A DNA stretch of 64,000 nucleotides from Lichenicoccus sp964242335 (GTDB lineage Bacteria > Pseudomonadota > Alphaproteobacteria > Acetobacterales > Acetobacteraceae). The stretch spans positions 1 through 64,000 of the forward strand of contig CAXTAY010000006.1 in assembly GCA_964242335.1 (NCBI GenBank). Direction: 5' to 3'. The position numbers were made by a program, and so were the translations under genes. This document shows positions 52,842 through 61,735 of the stretch, one piece after another. The notes beneath the pieces were generated by a model. That model worked only from the letters and a program-made list of their open reading frames with translations. It made no database searches and was not told the origin of the DNA. Every line of letters begins with the position of its first letter. Position 1 is the stretch's first letter.

Positions 52842-53300
52842 ATGCTGGAGGTGCTGTCGACGCCGGGACACCTGATCAGCTTGGCGGCGCGCGGGTTCGC
52901 GCGTCTGAGCGAGGCGCGTCTCAAGCCGCTGGGATTCGGTGTCGGGCACCTGCCGGTGCTGGTGGCACTGCGGGACGGACAGGTCGGGTCGCAACGGGAG
53001 CTGGCGCAGTTCGCCCGCATCGAGCAGCCCTCGATGGCGCAGATGCTGGCGCGCATGGAGCGTGACGGACTGATCAGGCGGGAGCCTGACCCGACCGACG
53101 GACGCAGCAGCCGCATCTCGCTGACACCAGCTGCACGAACCGGTTTTCCCGAGGCCTGCGTCGTGCTGCTGCAGGGCAATCGCGAGGCGCTGAGCGGTTT
53201 TTCGGACCAGGAGGCCGCGCAGCTCGTGGCGCTGCTGATCAGGCTGATGGCGAACCTCGACCGGATCGCGAACGCGGAGACGGCGCCTGGGCGCTCCTGA
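52842..53300 (+). CDS. MarR-family transcriptional regulator
   Basis: 152 aa from ATG 52842. A winged-helix: LPVLVALRDG, SQRELAQFARIEQPSMAQMLARMERDGLIRREPDPTDGRSSRISLT (recognition helix and wing), then a dimerising C-terminal helix. MarR proteins repress divergent genes until a phenolic or oxidant ligand binds. An upstream in-frame ATG at 52803 lies inside the promoter/operator and is rejected. Confidence 0.9.
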   Translation: MLEVLSTPGHLISLAARGFARLSEARLKPLGFGVGHLPVLVALRDGQVGSQRELAQFARIEQPSMAQMLARMERDGLIRREPDPTDGRSSRISLTPAARTGFPEACVVLLQGNREALSGFSDQEAAQLVALLIRLMANLDRIANAETAPGRS

Positions 53301-53442
53301 AGTCCGGGGGGCCGGCAGCGACGGATCCGGAAGGTCGTTGAGAGCGTCGTCGTCGGGGTGCCGAGCATCGCGCGATGGCGTCAACTCGCCGCGTGCGATC
53401 CCAGCCGCCCGCGTCGCGGCGGCGGACCGCCTGAGCCGAGGT

Positions 53443-54321
53443 TCAGACGGATATTGCCGGCTTCAGCTCCTCCTCGGCCCACTGGCGGAATCTCGTCGGC
53501 CCGATGATAGCGGTCGAGCGTGGAGCCACGTTGTCCATGCCTTCGTTCTTCGCGCGCAGCATATCGACATAGCCTTGCGCGAAGGCGTCGGTCAGGCCGC
53601 GTGCAAGCAGCTGTGCCTTGAAGGTATCGAACGGGACCTGCTGGTAGCGGACCTCGCGGCCGATGACCTCCGAGACGATCGCCGCGAGGTCGCCATACGA
53701 CAGCTCCTCGGGCCCGAGCACCGGCACGTCCTCTTGCCCCGTCCAGGACCGGTCGCGCAGCAGCCGGGCCGCAACCGCGCCTGCGTCGCGCGTCGCGGTG
53801 AGCGGCAACCGCCTATCGGGAGCGAGCGGTCCGAACATCCGGCCTTGCCTGATCGCGGCGACCTGCTGAAGCGCATTGTCCATGAAGCCCGGCAAGGCGA
53901 GGCCGCGGATCGCGGCGCCCGTGCCCCGCAGCAGATCGACCATGCGGATCGACCCGGTCGCGTTCCCGGCCCTGTCCTGCCACTCGGTGCCACGCCCGAG
54001 CGTCGTGACAGCGACGATGTGGCCGATGCCGTGCCGCCGCATTGCCTCGGCACCCGGACGGGCGAAGTCGACCGTGGCGGCAGCGGGGGTCGCTGACGGA
54101 GTAGGCGGGCAGAGCCAGAAGACCGCATCCACGCCCCGAAAGGCGCGGTCGACCACGGCCGCATCGCCGTGCGAGCCCTCCACGATCTCGACGCGGTCGC
54201 GAACCGCCCGAGGCAGCCTCGCGGGATCGCGCACGATGACGCGGAGCAGCGCGCCGCCATCGAGCAGGTGCCGGACGACGTGATGCCCGATATTGCCGGT
54301 CGGCGTGGTGACCGCGATCAT
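53443..54321 (-). CDS. NmrA-like NAD(P)-binding protein
   Basis: 292 aa. An N-terminal Rossmann loop TTPTGNIGHHVVRHLLDGGA and VRDPARLP, with a SYGDLAAIVSEVIGREVRY C-terminal region, match the NmrA/NAD(P)H-quinone-reductase-like atypical SDRs. The active-site Tyr/Lys of classical SDRs is not evident, so it may be a redox sensor or quinone reductase. It diverges from an AraC regulator, a common pairing for such genes. Confidence 0.82.
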   Translation of the reverse strand: MIAVTTPTGNIGHHVVRHLLDGGALLRVIVRDPARLPRAVRDRVEIVEGSHGDAAVVDRAFRGVDAVFWLCPPTPSATPAAATVDFARPGAEAMRRHGIGHIVAVTTLGRGTEWQDRAGNATGSIRMVDLLRGTGAAIRGLALPGFMDNALQQVAAIRQGRMFGPLAPDRRLPLTATRDAGAVAARLLRDRSWTGQEDVPVLGPEELSYGDLAAIVSEVIGREVRYQQVPFDTFKAQLLARGLTDAFAQGYVDMLRAKNEGMDNVAPRSTAIIGPTRFRQWAEEELKPAISV

Positions 54322-54415
54322 GAGGAAGCCTCGGCGAAGACGCCACCGCTAGATGGCCAGCACCTCGCGCACTATCCATGCGTGATCGTCGCGGTTTTCT
54401 TCGCCATCGTCCGGA

Positions 54416-55663
54416 ATGATCATGGACCCGCTATCGGACGTTCTGGCGCTTCTGAAGCCGCAGCGCTGTCTCACCGCCGGCCTGGACGCCGGAGGCAATT
54501 GGGCCATCAGGTTCGACGACGGGCCGGGCATGATCAAATGCTATGCGGTCACCGGCGGCGCCTGCTGGCTGAAACCGGACGGCGCGGACGAGGCGGGGCG
54601 CCTGGCTGCGGGCGACTGTTTCATGCTGCCGAGCGGTCGCTCGTTCACCCTGGCCAGCGACCTGGCGCTGCTCCCGGTTCCGGCGTCCGACGTGCTGGGA
54701 CGCGCTCGATCCGGCTACATCGTCCTGCATGACGGCGGCGGCGACGTGATCCTCGTGGGCACCCGTTTCGAGGTGAACTGGCGCAAGGCGGAGGCCCTGC
54801 TTGGAACGCTTCCGCCGGTCGTGCATCTCCAGGCCGCGGAGGATCAGGCCGCGCTGCGCTGGTCGATCGAGCGAATGATGGCCGAGATGCGGGAGAGCCG
54901 GCCCGGTGCCTCGCTCACCGCGCACCATCTGGCGCACCTGATGCTCCGCCAGGCGCTCCGGCTTCATCTGTCGCGGCAGGGCGGCAACCAGGTCGGCTGG
55001 TTCTATGGGCTCGCGGACCCGCAGCTGATCGAGGCGATCCGAGCCATGCACGCAGACCCGGCGCACGGCTGGACGCTGGGCGAGCTGGCGACCCGGGCCG
55101 GCGCATCGCGATCGGTGTTTGCGCGGCGCTTCCGGGAGAGGGTCGGGGAGACGCCGATCGTGTATCTCACCCGCTGGCGGATGATGCTGGCGGCCGAACG
55201 GCTCGCGTGCACTCGCGACCCGCTGGCCCAGCTCGCCCGGTCTCTCGGGTACCGGTCCGAGAACGCCTTCAACACGGCGTTCAAGCGGGTGATGGGCTGC
55301 TCGCCGCGTCGCTACCTCCGTGCGGAAGCGGATGGCTCGCCGCGTCCCGGACGAGCCGCCGCTTCCGGACATCGGCCCGATCGGATCGAGCGACCGGGAG
55401 ACGTTCGCCGTGATCTGATGGCCTACTGCATGACCAGGATCCGGCCCCGGCGCGGCGGCAGCGGCAGGGTGCATCGTCCTGCCGACACCGCGAAGGTCGC
55501 ACCCGGGTTCAGCAGATCGGCGAGCCGGCCTTCCGCGATTCCGGGCAGCTCGAGCGTGACGTCGACGCTCGAGGCGGCGGCATTCACCGCGACCACGACC
55601 GCTCCCGGACCCTGGCCGCGCCGGAAGGCGAGCTGCTCGCGGGCGACGTGGAGCTGCGCGTAG
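54416..55663 (+). CDS. AraC-family transcriptional regulator with cupin-like sensor; 3' end overlaps amylase gene
   Basis: 415 aa as read, but typical relatives are ~300. The N-terminal half is a cupin-like sensor (YAVTGGACWLKPDG, LAAGDCFMLPSG), then two AraC HTHs (WTLGELATRAGASRSVFARRFRERVGETPIVYL and AQLARSLGYRSENAFNTAFKRVMGCSPRRYL) ending near residue 303. The remaining ~112 residues are low-complexity and run 241 nt antisense into the amylase gene. Start is ATG 54416 or 54422. It likely controls the divergent NmrA-like gene. Confidence 0.85.
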   Translation: MIMDPLSDVLALLKPQRCLTAGLDAGGNWAIRFDDGPGMIKCYAVTGGACWLKPDGADEAGRLAAGDCFMLPSGRSFTLASDLALLPVPASDVLGRARSGYIVLHDGGGDVILVGTRFEVNWRKAEALLGTLPPVVHLQAAEDQAALRWSIERMMAEMRESRPGASLTAHHLAHLMLRQALRLHLSRQGGNQVGWFYGLADPQLIEAIRAMHADPAHGWTLGELATRAGASRSVFARRFRERVGETPIVYLTRWRMMLAAERLACTRDPLAQLARSLGYRSENAFNTAFKRVMGCSPRRYLRAEADGSPRPGRAAASGHRPDRIERPGDVRRDLMAYCMTRIRPRRGGSGRVHRPADTAKVAPGFSRSASRPSAIPGSSSVTSTLEAAAFTATTTAPGPWPRRKASCSRATWSCA

Positions 55664-56787
55664 TCGCCCGCGCGCAGCGGCTCGCGCGCGCGGCGTATCA
55701 GGATGAGGTCCCTGATGACGCGCGGCAGGTCGGGATGCGGAGCCCGCTCGCGCAGCGCCGCCGGGCAGGTCGCAGGGCGCAGCGCCGCATCCGAGGTTGC
55801 CGTGCGGGTGCCCGCCATCCCCCACTCGCTGCCGTAGTACAGCGACGGGATGCCGGGCATGGTCAGCAGCAGGATGTGCAGCGGGTAGAGGTGCGCGGGC
55901 TCCGCCAGCGCGCTGGCGATGCGATCGACATCGTGGTTGTCGGCGAAGTTGTAGAGTTCGAGGCCGCGATAGATCCCGCCCGCTCCGTACTGCCGGTTCA
56001 GCGTGTGGGCGATCTCGAAGTAGTTCGCGTCGTTGTGGCTCGACCACAGGCCCTTGTATGCCTCGTAGTTGGTGGTCGAGGTTAGGCCGCCCGGGCCCGC
56101 CCAGTCGCGGTAGTCGCCATGCACCACCTCGCCCATCAGCCAGAAGCCGGGCCGCAGCGCTTCACAATGGGCGGCGAGATCGCGCCTGAAGACGGGATCG
56201 AGCCGGTCCGCGGCGTCGAGGCGTAGGCCGTCGATGCCGAAGCGCTCGATCCAGCTCGTCACCGCGTCGAACAGGTGACGACGGACCTCGGGGTTGCGCA
56301 GCTGGAGCTTGACCAGGTCGTAGTGGCCGGCCCAGCCCTCGTAGTGGAACGGATCGCCGGACGGGCTGCGGCGCGAGAAATCGAGGTGATACCAGTCGCG
56401 ACAGGCCGCGCCCTCGCCGCGTTCGAGGACGTCCCGGAAGGCCGGGAAGTCCCGCCCGGTGTGGTGGAACACCGCGTCCAGCACCAGGCGCATGCCGCGG
56501 CGATGCAGGGCGCGGCCGAGGGCGGCGAGGTCTTCGGCGTCGCCGAGGCGGCGATCGACACCGAGATAGTCGGCGACGTCGTAGCCGTGCGAGGAGGATT
56601 GCAGCACCGGGCCGAGCAGCAGCGCGTCGATGCCGAGCTCCTGCAGGTAGTCGAGCCAGTCATCCAGGCCGCGCAGGCGGTGCGAGATCCCGGCCTCGTC
56701 CGCGCTCCGCGGCGGAGCGCCGAGGCATCCGAGCGGATAGAGGTGGTAGAACACCGCATCGGCGGCCCAGCTGCGCGTGCCTGTCAT
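55423..56787 (-). CDS. Alpha-amylase family (GH13) glycosidase
   Basis: 454 aa from ATG 56787 (GAGGGATCC upstream). The barrel carries region I DAVFHHTG, nucleophile D191 (GLRLDAADR), acid/base E220 (WLMGEV) and third acidic residue D286 (NFADNHDVDRI). The short size, no signal peptide and small C-terminal beta domain fit intracellular cyclomaltodextrinase/oligo-alpha-glucosidase-like enzymes. It follows a sugar ABC importer and serine hydrolase on the same strand, suggesting it processes imported oligosaccharides. Confidence 0.9.
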   Translation of the reverse strand: MTGTRSWAADAVFYHLYPLGCLGAPPRSADEAGISHRLRGLDDWLDYLQELGIDALLLGPVLQSSSHGYDVADYLGVDRRLGDAEDLAALGRALHRRGMRLVLDAVFHHTGRDFPAFRDVLERGEGAACRDWYHLDFSRRSPSGDPFHYEGWAGHYDLVKLQLRNPEVRRHLFDAVTSWIERFGIDGLRLDAADRLDPVFRRDLAAHCEALRPGFWLMGEVVHGDYRDWAGPGGLTSTTNYEAYKGLWSSHNDANYFEIAHTLNRQYGAGGIYRGLELYNFADNHDVDRIASALAEPAHLYPLHILLLTMPGIPSLYYGSEWGMAGTRTATSDAALRPATCPAALRERAPHPDLPRVIRDLILIRRAREPLRAGDYAQLHVAREQLAFRRGQGPGAVVVAVNAAASSVDVTLELPGIAEGRLADLLNPGATFAVSAGRCTLPLPPRRGRILVMQ

Positions 56788-56871
56788 GGATCCCTCGTGA
56801 ATGCCGGCGGGGAGAGGAGCGCGGCGTGGTCGATGGCTCGCTGCCGCGGCCGGCACGCATCGGACCGTCGC

Positions 56872-58056
56872 CTAGCCGGGCGGGTCGCTGCGGGCGAGGG
56901 CATGCAGCATGCCCGCCACCGGGGCCAGCAGACGTGCCGGATCCAGCTCCCGCGTGTCGTTCCAGCTCACTGCCACGCAGGCGGTATGGCCGTCCGGTGC
57001 CACCGCGTAGATCGACAGGTTGAGCACGCCCGGCTCCACGCCGCCCTTGAAGGCGACCGTCCTCCAGTCCGACGCCATCGCCGGTCCGGGATTGATCCGG
57101 AACGGCGCCGCGTCCTTGAGACCGGCGAGCAGCCCGCACAGCTCGTGCACGCTCATGTACCATTCCGGGGCGCTGCCCGGCCGGTCCCGCAGCATCGCGG
57201 CCTCGGGCAGCGGTGCCGACGCCACGCGGTCGAGCAGCGCCCGCCTGGCCTGCGGCGGCAGCTCGCGCCAACTCGCGGCGCCGTCCTCCGGTTCCCGGTC
57301 CTTCAGGGTGAACAGCGCCCGCGTGGTCAGGAACGGCGCGTTGCGCGGGCTGAGCCTGTCGAGCGCCTCCTGCCCGACCAGGTGGATCAGCGCGTCGGCG
57401 GCGGTGTTGTCGCTCGCCGAGATCATCGCGTCGGCGAGCGTCGCGACGGTGAGCGGCGTCCCGTCCGGCCAGGTCTGCAGGAAGCCGGACGGCAGCGACC
57501 GCCAGGCCGGGTCGAGCCGCACCACCTGGTCCCAGGCCAGCCGATGCGCCCCGATCGCGTCCAGCATCCCGCGCAGCACCACCAGCTTGAAGGCGGAACC
57601 GACCGCGAGCGGGAGCTCGGCGTGGTAGGCGACGCGCGGCTTGCCGTCGCGCAGCGCGAGCAGCGAGACCTGTCCCGGCAGCGCCTCCAGCCGCTGCGCC
57701 AGCGCCTCCGGCGACGCCCGCGGCGCCATGCCCATGAACAGCAAGCCCGCGATCCTGCCGCGCCCGTCGAGCGTGATCCTGGTCGGCACGTCGGCGAGGG
57801 CGAGATGGACCATGAAGCCGTCGCGGGTGGGCGCGATGTCCAGCAGCGCGCCGCCCTGCCGCTCCAGCGCCGCCGCCGCGGCACGAAGCCGATCCGGCGG
57901 CACCGCGGCGGCAAACGAGGGCGCGAGACGAAGCGCGGCCTCTCGCGGATCGCGGAACAGCATCTCCAGGACCAGCCGGCCCGGATCGGGTGCTGCGCCG
58001 ACGGTGACGCCCAGGGCGAGCCAGAGCGCTGCGGCACCGGCCACGATCGGGCGCAT
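56872..58056 (-). CDS. Class A beta-lactamase-like secreted serine hydrolase
   Basis: 394 aa with a signal peptide (VAGAAALWLALGVTVGAA). Motifs in the expected order are S154-A-F-K157 (SxxK), S215-D-N217 (SDN) and K337-G-G339 (KTG box, here KGG). A ~130-residue N-terminal domain precedes the transpeptidase-like fold and is longer than in ordinary beta-lactamases. It may be a peptidase or esterase rather than a beta-lactamase. The location, between a permease and an amylase on one strand, is unusual. Confidence 0.8.
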   Translation of the reverse strand: MRPIVAGAAALWLALGVTVGAAPDPGRLVLEMLFRDPREAALRLAPSFAAAVPPDRLRAAAAALERQGGALLDIAPTRDGFMVHLALADVPTRITLDGRGRIAGLLFMGMAPRASPEALAQRLEALPGQVSLLALRDGKPRVAYHAELPLAVGSAFKLVVLRGMLDAIGAHRLAWDQVVRLDPAWRSLPSGFLQTWPDGTPLTVATLADAMISASDNTAADALIHLVGQEALDRLSPRNAPFLTTRALFTLKDREPEDGAASWRELPPQARRALLDRVASAPLPEAAMLRDRPGSAPEWYMSVHELCGLLAGLKDAAPFRINPGPAMASDWRTVAFKGGVEPGVLNLSIYAVAPDGHTACVAVSWNDTRELDPARLLAPVAGMLHALARSDPPG

Positions 58057-58194
58057 CGATGCTGGCGGGCGCGGTCGCCGAGCCGCGACCGGACGAGGCG
58101 CTCGCCTCAGGACGATGCGCCGTCGCCCCGCGGGGCCGGCAGGCCGGCGCCGGATCGTCGCGCGACGCCGGGCCCGGCGCCCGCCTGCGCGCGA

Positions 58195-59181
58195 TCAGCC
58201 ATTCAGCCTGCGGTCGCGGCCGTAGAGCAGCAGCATGCCGAAGATCACCAGGCCGTAGATGATCTGCCGGCCCGCCTCGGGCATCTGCATCACCGCGAGC
58301 ATGCTCTGCAGCAGCACGATCAGGATGGTGCCCACCACGGTGCCGCTCTGCCGGCCGGAACCGCCGAGGATGGAGGTGCCGCCGAGCACCACCGCGGCGA
58401 TCGCCGGCAGCAGGTAGGCCTCGCCGATACCCTGGTAGGCCTTGCCGGCGTAGCCGGTCAGCAGCAGGCCGGCCAGCGTGCTGGCGCAGCCGGCGAGCAC
58501 GAAGCAGCACACCACGGTGCCGCGCACCGGCATGCCGGAGAGGAAGGCGGCGCGCTCGCGGTTGCCGATCGCGTAGACGGCGCGTCCGAACGGCGTGGCG
58601 CGCAGCAGCAGGCTGGTCCCGCCCGCGACCGCCGCCCAGACCAGGATCGCGTTCGGGATGCCGGGCAGCAGCCGGCCGCCGGCCAGCCAGGTCGCGACCG
58701 GCATCGCCGAGCTCGGCGGCGCCGCACCGCCGGTATAGAGCACCATCAGCCCCTGCAGCACCGCGTTCACGCCGAGCGTGAAGATCATCGACGGCACCCG
58801 CAGGTAGGCGACCCCGAGCCCGTTGACCAGGCCGATGACCGCACCCACCGCGAGCGCGATCGGGATCGCGCCGAGGCCGCCGAAACCCCCACCGGACAGG
58901 CCGGTCGCGAGCATCGCCCCGGCCGCCAGCGTCCAGGGCACCGACAGGTCGATATGGCCGAGCAGGATCACCAGCATCGCACCGCAGGCGACGATGCCGA
59001 GAAACGACGCCACCTGGAGCTGCTGCACCAGGTAGTGCGGCGACAGGAAGCTCGAGTTGTAGAGCGAGCCCGCGAGCAGGATGAGGACGATGAAGCCGCT
59101 CGCGATCAGCAGCGGCAGGTCGGCCGCACGCGGACGGAAGCGGTGACGCGCGACCGGTGCGGCCGGACTCGGCGCGCTCAC
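58195..59181 (-). CDS. Sugar ABC transporter permease, second of pair
   Basis: 328 aa, ~10 membrane segments. LLGHIDLSVPWTLAAGAM and AIGNRERAAFLSGMPV are RbsC/YtfT-type permease motifs. GTG 59181 overlaps the preceding permease stop (GTGA). With the first permease it would form a heterodimeric channel, as in YtfT/YjfF galactofuranose-type systems. Confidence 0.92.
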   Translation of the reverse strand: MSAPSPAAPVARHRFRPRAADLPLLIASGFIVLILLAGSLYNSSFLSPHYLVQQLQVASFLGIVACGAMLVILLGHIDLSVPWTLAAGAMLATGLSGGGFGGLGAIPIALAVGAVIGLVNGLGVAYLRVPSMIFTLGVNAVLQGLMVLYTGGAAPPSSAMPVATWLAGGRLLPGIPNAILVWAAVAGGTSLLLRATPFGRAVYAIGNRERAAFLSGMPVRGTVVCCFVLAGCASTLAGLLLTGYAGKAYQGIGEAYLLPAIAAVVLGGTSILGGSGRQSGTVVGTILIVLLQSMLAVMQMPEAGRQIIYGLVIFGMLLLYGRDRRLNG

Positions 59182-60197
59182 CGGTAGGTCTCGAGCCGGT
59201 TGCGTATGCGCAGCAGCGGCAGCGCGCCGAGGCTGACCGCGCCGAGCAGGATCAGCCCCTGGAACAGCGGCTGCCAGAGCGGAGAGGCGCGCAGCACGAA
59301 CAGCAGGTCGCCGATGGTGCGCAGGATGAAGGCGCCGACGACGGAGCCGAGCAGGCCGCCGACGCCGCCGAACAGCGAGGTGCCGCCGATCACCACGGCG
59401 GCGATCGCGTTCAGGGTGAGGTCGCCCGCCTGCGTCGCACTGGCCTGCGCGGACTCCGCGATCAGGGTCAGCAGCAGCCCGGCGAGCGAGGCGAACAGGC
59501 CGCTGAGCACGTAGGCGGACGCCTTGGCGCGCGACACCTTGACCCCGGACATGTAGGCCGACGCCTCGGCAGAGCCCACCGCATAGAGCGCGCGCCCGGT
59601 GACCGAACGACGGAACGGCAGCCAGAACAGCAGCAGCAGCGCCAGCAGCAGCAGAATCGTGACCGGGATGCCGGCGAAGTTGCCGGTGACCGCGCTGGCG
59701 AGGTCGTCATCGACGTCGCCGCCCGGGTTCGGCCGCAGCAGCAGCGCCACCCCGTAGAACATCGTGCTGGTGGCCAGCGTCGCGATGATCGGCTGCAGCC
59801 GCCCCGCGACCACCGCCAGTGCGTTGACGCCTCCGGCCAGCAGGCCGGCGACCAGCACCGCGGCCACGCCCGCCGCCAGGTGGATGGGCGAGCCGGACAG
59901 CAGGGTCGAGGCGAAGCAGTTGGCGAGCACGACGATGGCGCCGACCGAGAGATCGATGCCGCCGGTCAGCACGACGAAGGTCTGCGCCATCGCGATCAGC
60001 GCCAGCAGCACCCCCTTGTTGGCGGCGGTGACCAGCACGCTCACGGTGATGCCGCGCGGCTGCAGCGCCAGGTAGAGTGCCGCCATCGCGGCCAGGGTCA
60101 GCGCGGCGAGCAGCGGCACCGCGTGGTGCCGCGCGACGCGTCGCACGGCCTGGGGCAGGGCACGCCGCCGGGCGCGCTCCCCGGTGCCGGCGCTCAC
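59178..60197 (-). CDS. Sugar ABC transporter permease, first of pair
   Basis: 339 aa, GTG 60197 (GTGA overlap with the ATPase). FVVLTGGIDLSVGAIVVLANC and AVGSAEASAYMSGVKVSRAK are the substrate-pathway and ATPase-contact motifs of monosaccharide permeases. Located between the ATPase and the second permease in a continuous coupled operon. Confidence 0.92.
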   Translation of the reverse strand: MSAGTGERARRRALPQAVRRVARHHAVPLLAALTLAAMAALYLALQPRGITVSVLVTAANKGVLLALIAMAQTFVVLTGGIDLSVGAIVVLANCFASTLLSGSPIHLAAGVAAVLVAGLLAGGVNALAVVAGRLQPIIATLATSTMFYGVALLLRPNPGGDVDDDLASAVTGNFAGIPVTILLLLALLLLFWLPFRRSVTGRALYAVGSAEASAYMSGVKVSRAKASAYVLSGLFASLAGLLLTLIAESAQASATQAGDLTLNAIAAVVIGGTSLFGGVGGLLGSVVGAFILRTIGDLLFVLRASPLWQPLFQGLILLGAVSLGALPLLRIRNRLETYR

Positions 60198-61735
60198 GCC
60201 ACCTCTCCGATCGCCGGCTGCGGCGACGACGGGGCGATGTTGAGCGCGCCGGCGATGATCTCCTGCTCGTTGATGGCGTCGCCCGCGAGCTCGCGCACCA
60301 CCCGTCCGTCGTAGAAGATCATCACCCGGTCGCACAGGCCGATCAGCTCGTCGTAGTCGGTGGTGTAGAGCAGGATGGTGGTGCCGGCGCCCGCGAGCTC
60401 GCGCAGCAGACGGTAGATCTCCTGCTTGGTGCCGACATCGATGCCGCGCGTCGGGTCGCAGAGCAGCAGCACCCGCGGCTCGGCCATCAGCCACTTGCCG
60501 ATCGCGACCTTCTGCTGGTTGCCGCCCGAGAGGGTGCCGACCGGCAGCTCGACCACCGCCTTGATGCGCATGCGCTCGACCATGCCGCGCACGGCGCCGC
60601 GCTCGCGCGCGGGGTCGAGGAGCGGGCCGCGGCACCAGCGCCGCAGGGTCGCCGCGGTGAGGTTGTCGGCGACCGACATCGGCAGCATCAGCCCCTCGGT
60701 CTTGCGGTCCTCGGGGATCAGGGCGAGCCCGAGCGGCGGTGCCTTGGCCGCCTGCGGGCTGCCGGGATGCACCAGCGCGCCGTCGATCCGGACCTCTCCC
60801 TCGACGCCGGAGAGGCAGCCGAACAGGGCGAGCAGGAACTCGCGCTGGCCCTGTCCGTCCAGGCCGCCCAGGCCCAGGATCTCGCCAGGTGCCGCCGACA
60901 GGGTGATGCCGCGCAGACGCCGCTCCCAACGCAGGTCGCGCGTCTGCAGCGCCGGCCGCGCCGCCACCGCCGGCGGCGGCGGACGCGGCGGAAAGGCCTG
61001 GGACAGCTCGCGGCCGATCATCATGCGCACGATCTCGTCCTCGCCGTACTCGCCGCGCGCGAAGCTGCGCACGTGCCGGCCGTTGGCGTAGACCGAGCAG
61101 GTGTCGGCCAGCTCGCGGATCTCGTGCATGCGGTGCGAGATGTAGAGGATGCACATCCCCTGGTCGCGCAGCTGCCGGATCAGGCCGGAGACGCGGACCA
61201 CGTCCTCGGCGGTGAGCGCCGAGGTGGCCTCGTCGAGGATCAGCAGGCGCGGCCGGCGGCCGAGCGCCTTGGCGATCTCGACCATCTGCCGGCGCGACAG
61301 CGGCAGGTCGCGCACACGCTCGCGCGGATCGACGGCCTCGCAGCCGACCAGCGCCAGCAGCCGCTCCGCCTCATGGTGCTGCGCCCGCCGGTCGATCAGG
61401 CCGAAGCGGCGCGGCGGAGCGGTGATGCCGATATTGTCGGCCACACTGAGGTCGGGCAGCAGCGACAGCTCCTGGAACACGCAGACGATGCCGCGCGCCT
61501 GCGCCTCCGCCGGACCGCGGAAGCGCACCGCGGCGCCGTCCAGGAGCATCTCGCCCTCGTCGGGCGCCACGACGCCGGAGACCACCTTGATCAGCGTGCT
61601 CTTGCCGGCGCCGTTCTCGCCCATCACCGCGTGGATCGAGCCGGCATGGCAGCGCAGCGCGCCGTCCGCGAGCGCGGTCACGGCACCGTAGCGCTTGACG
61701 ATCCCGCGCAGCTCCAGCAGCGGCGCCCGGCTCAC
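60194..61735 (-). CDS. Sugar ABC transporter double ATPase
   Basis: 513 aa from GTG 61735 (GTGA overlap with the binding-protein stop). Domain 1 has GENGAGKST and LLILDEATSAL with a variant signature (LPLSRRQMVEIAKAL); domain 2 has a degenerate Walker A and an intact LSGGNQQKV signature. It energises the two downstream permeases. Separate from the 47.7-49.3 kb ATPase, so the window encodes two distinct monosaccharide importers. Confidence 0.93.
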   Translation of the reverse strand: MSRAPLLELRGIVKRYGAVTALADGALRCHAGSIHAVMGENGAGKSTLIKVVSGVVAPDEGEMLLDGAAVRFRGPAEAQARGIVCVFQELSLLPDLSVADNIGITAPPRRFGLIDRRAQHHEAERLLALVGCEAVDPRERVRDLPLSRRQMVEIAKALGRRPRLLILDEATSALTAEDVVRVSGLIRQLRDQGMCILYISHRMHEIRELADTCSVYANGRHVRSFARGEYGEDEIVRMMIGRELSQAFPPRPPPPAVAARPALQTRDLRWERRLRGITLSAAPGEILGLGGLDGQGQREFLLALFGCLSGVEGEVRIDGALVHPGSPQAAKAPPLGLALIPEDRKTEGLMLPMSVADNLTAATLRRWCRGPLLDPARERGAVRGMVERMRIKAVVELPVGTLSGGNQQKVAIGKWLMAEPRVLLLCDPTRGIDVGTKQEIYRLLRELAGAGTTILLYTTDYDELIGLCDRVMIFYDGRVVRELAGDAINEQEIIAGALNIAPSSPQPAIGEVA

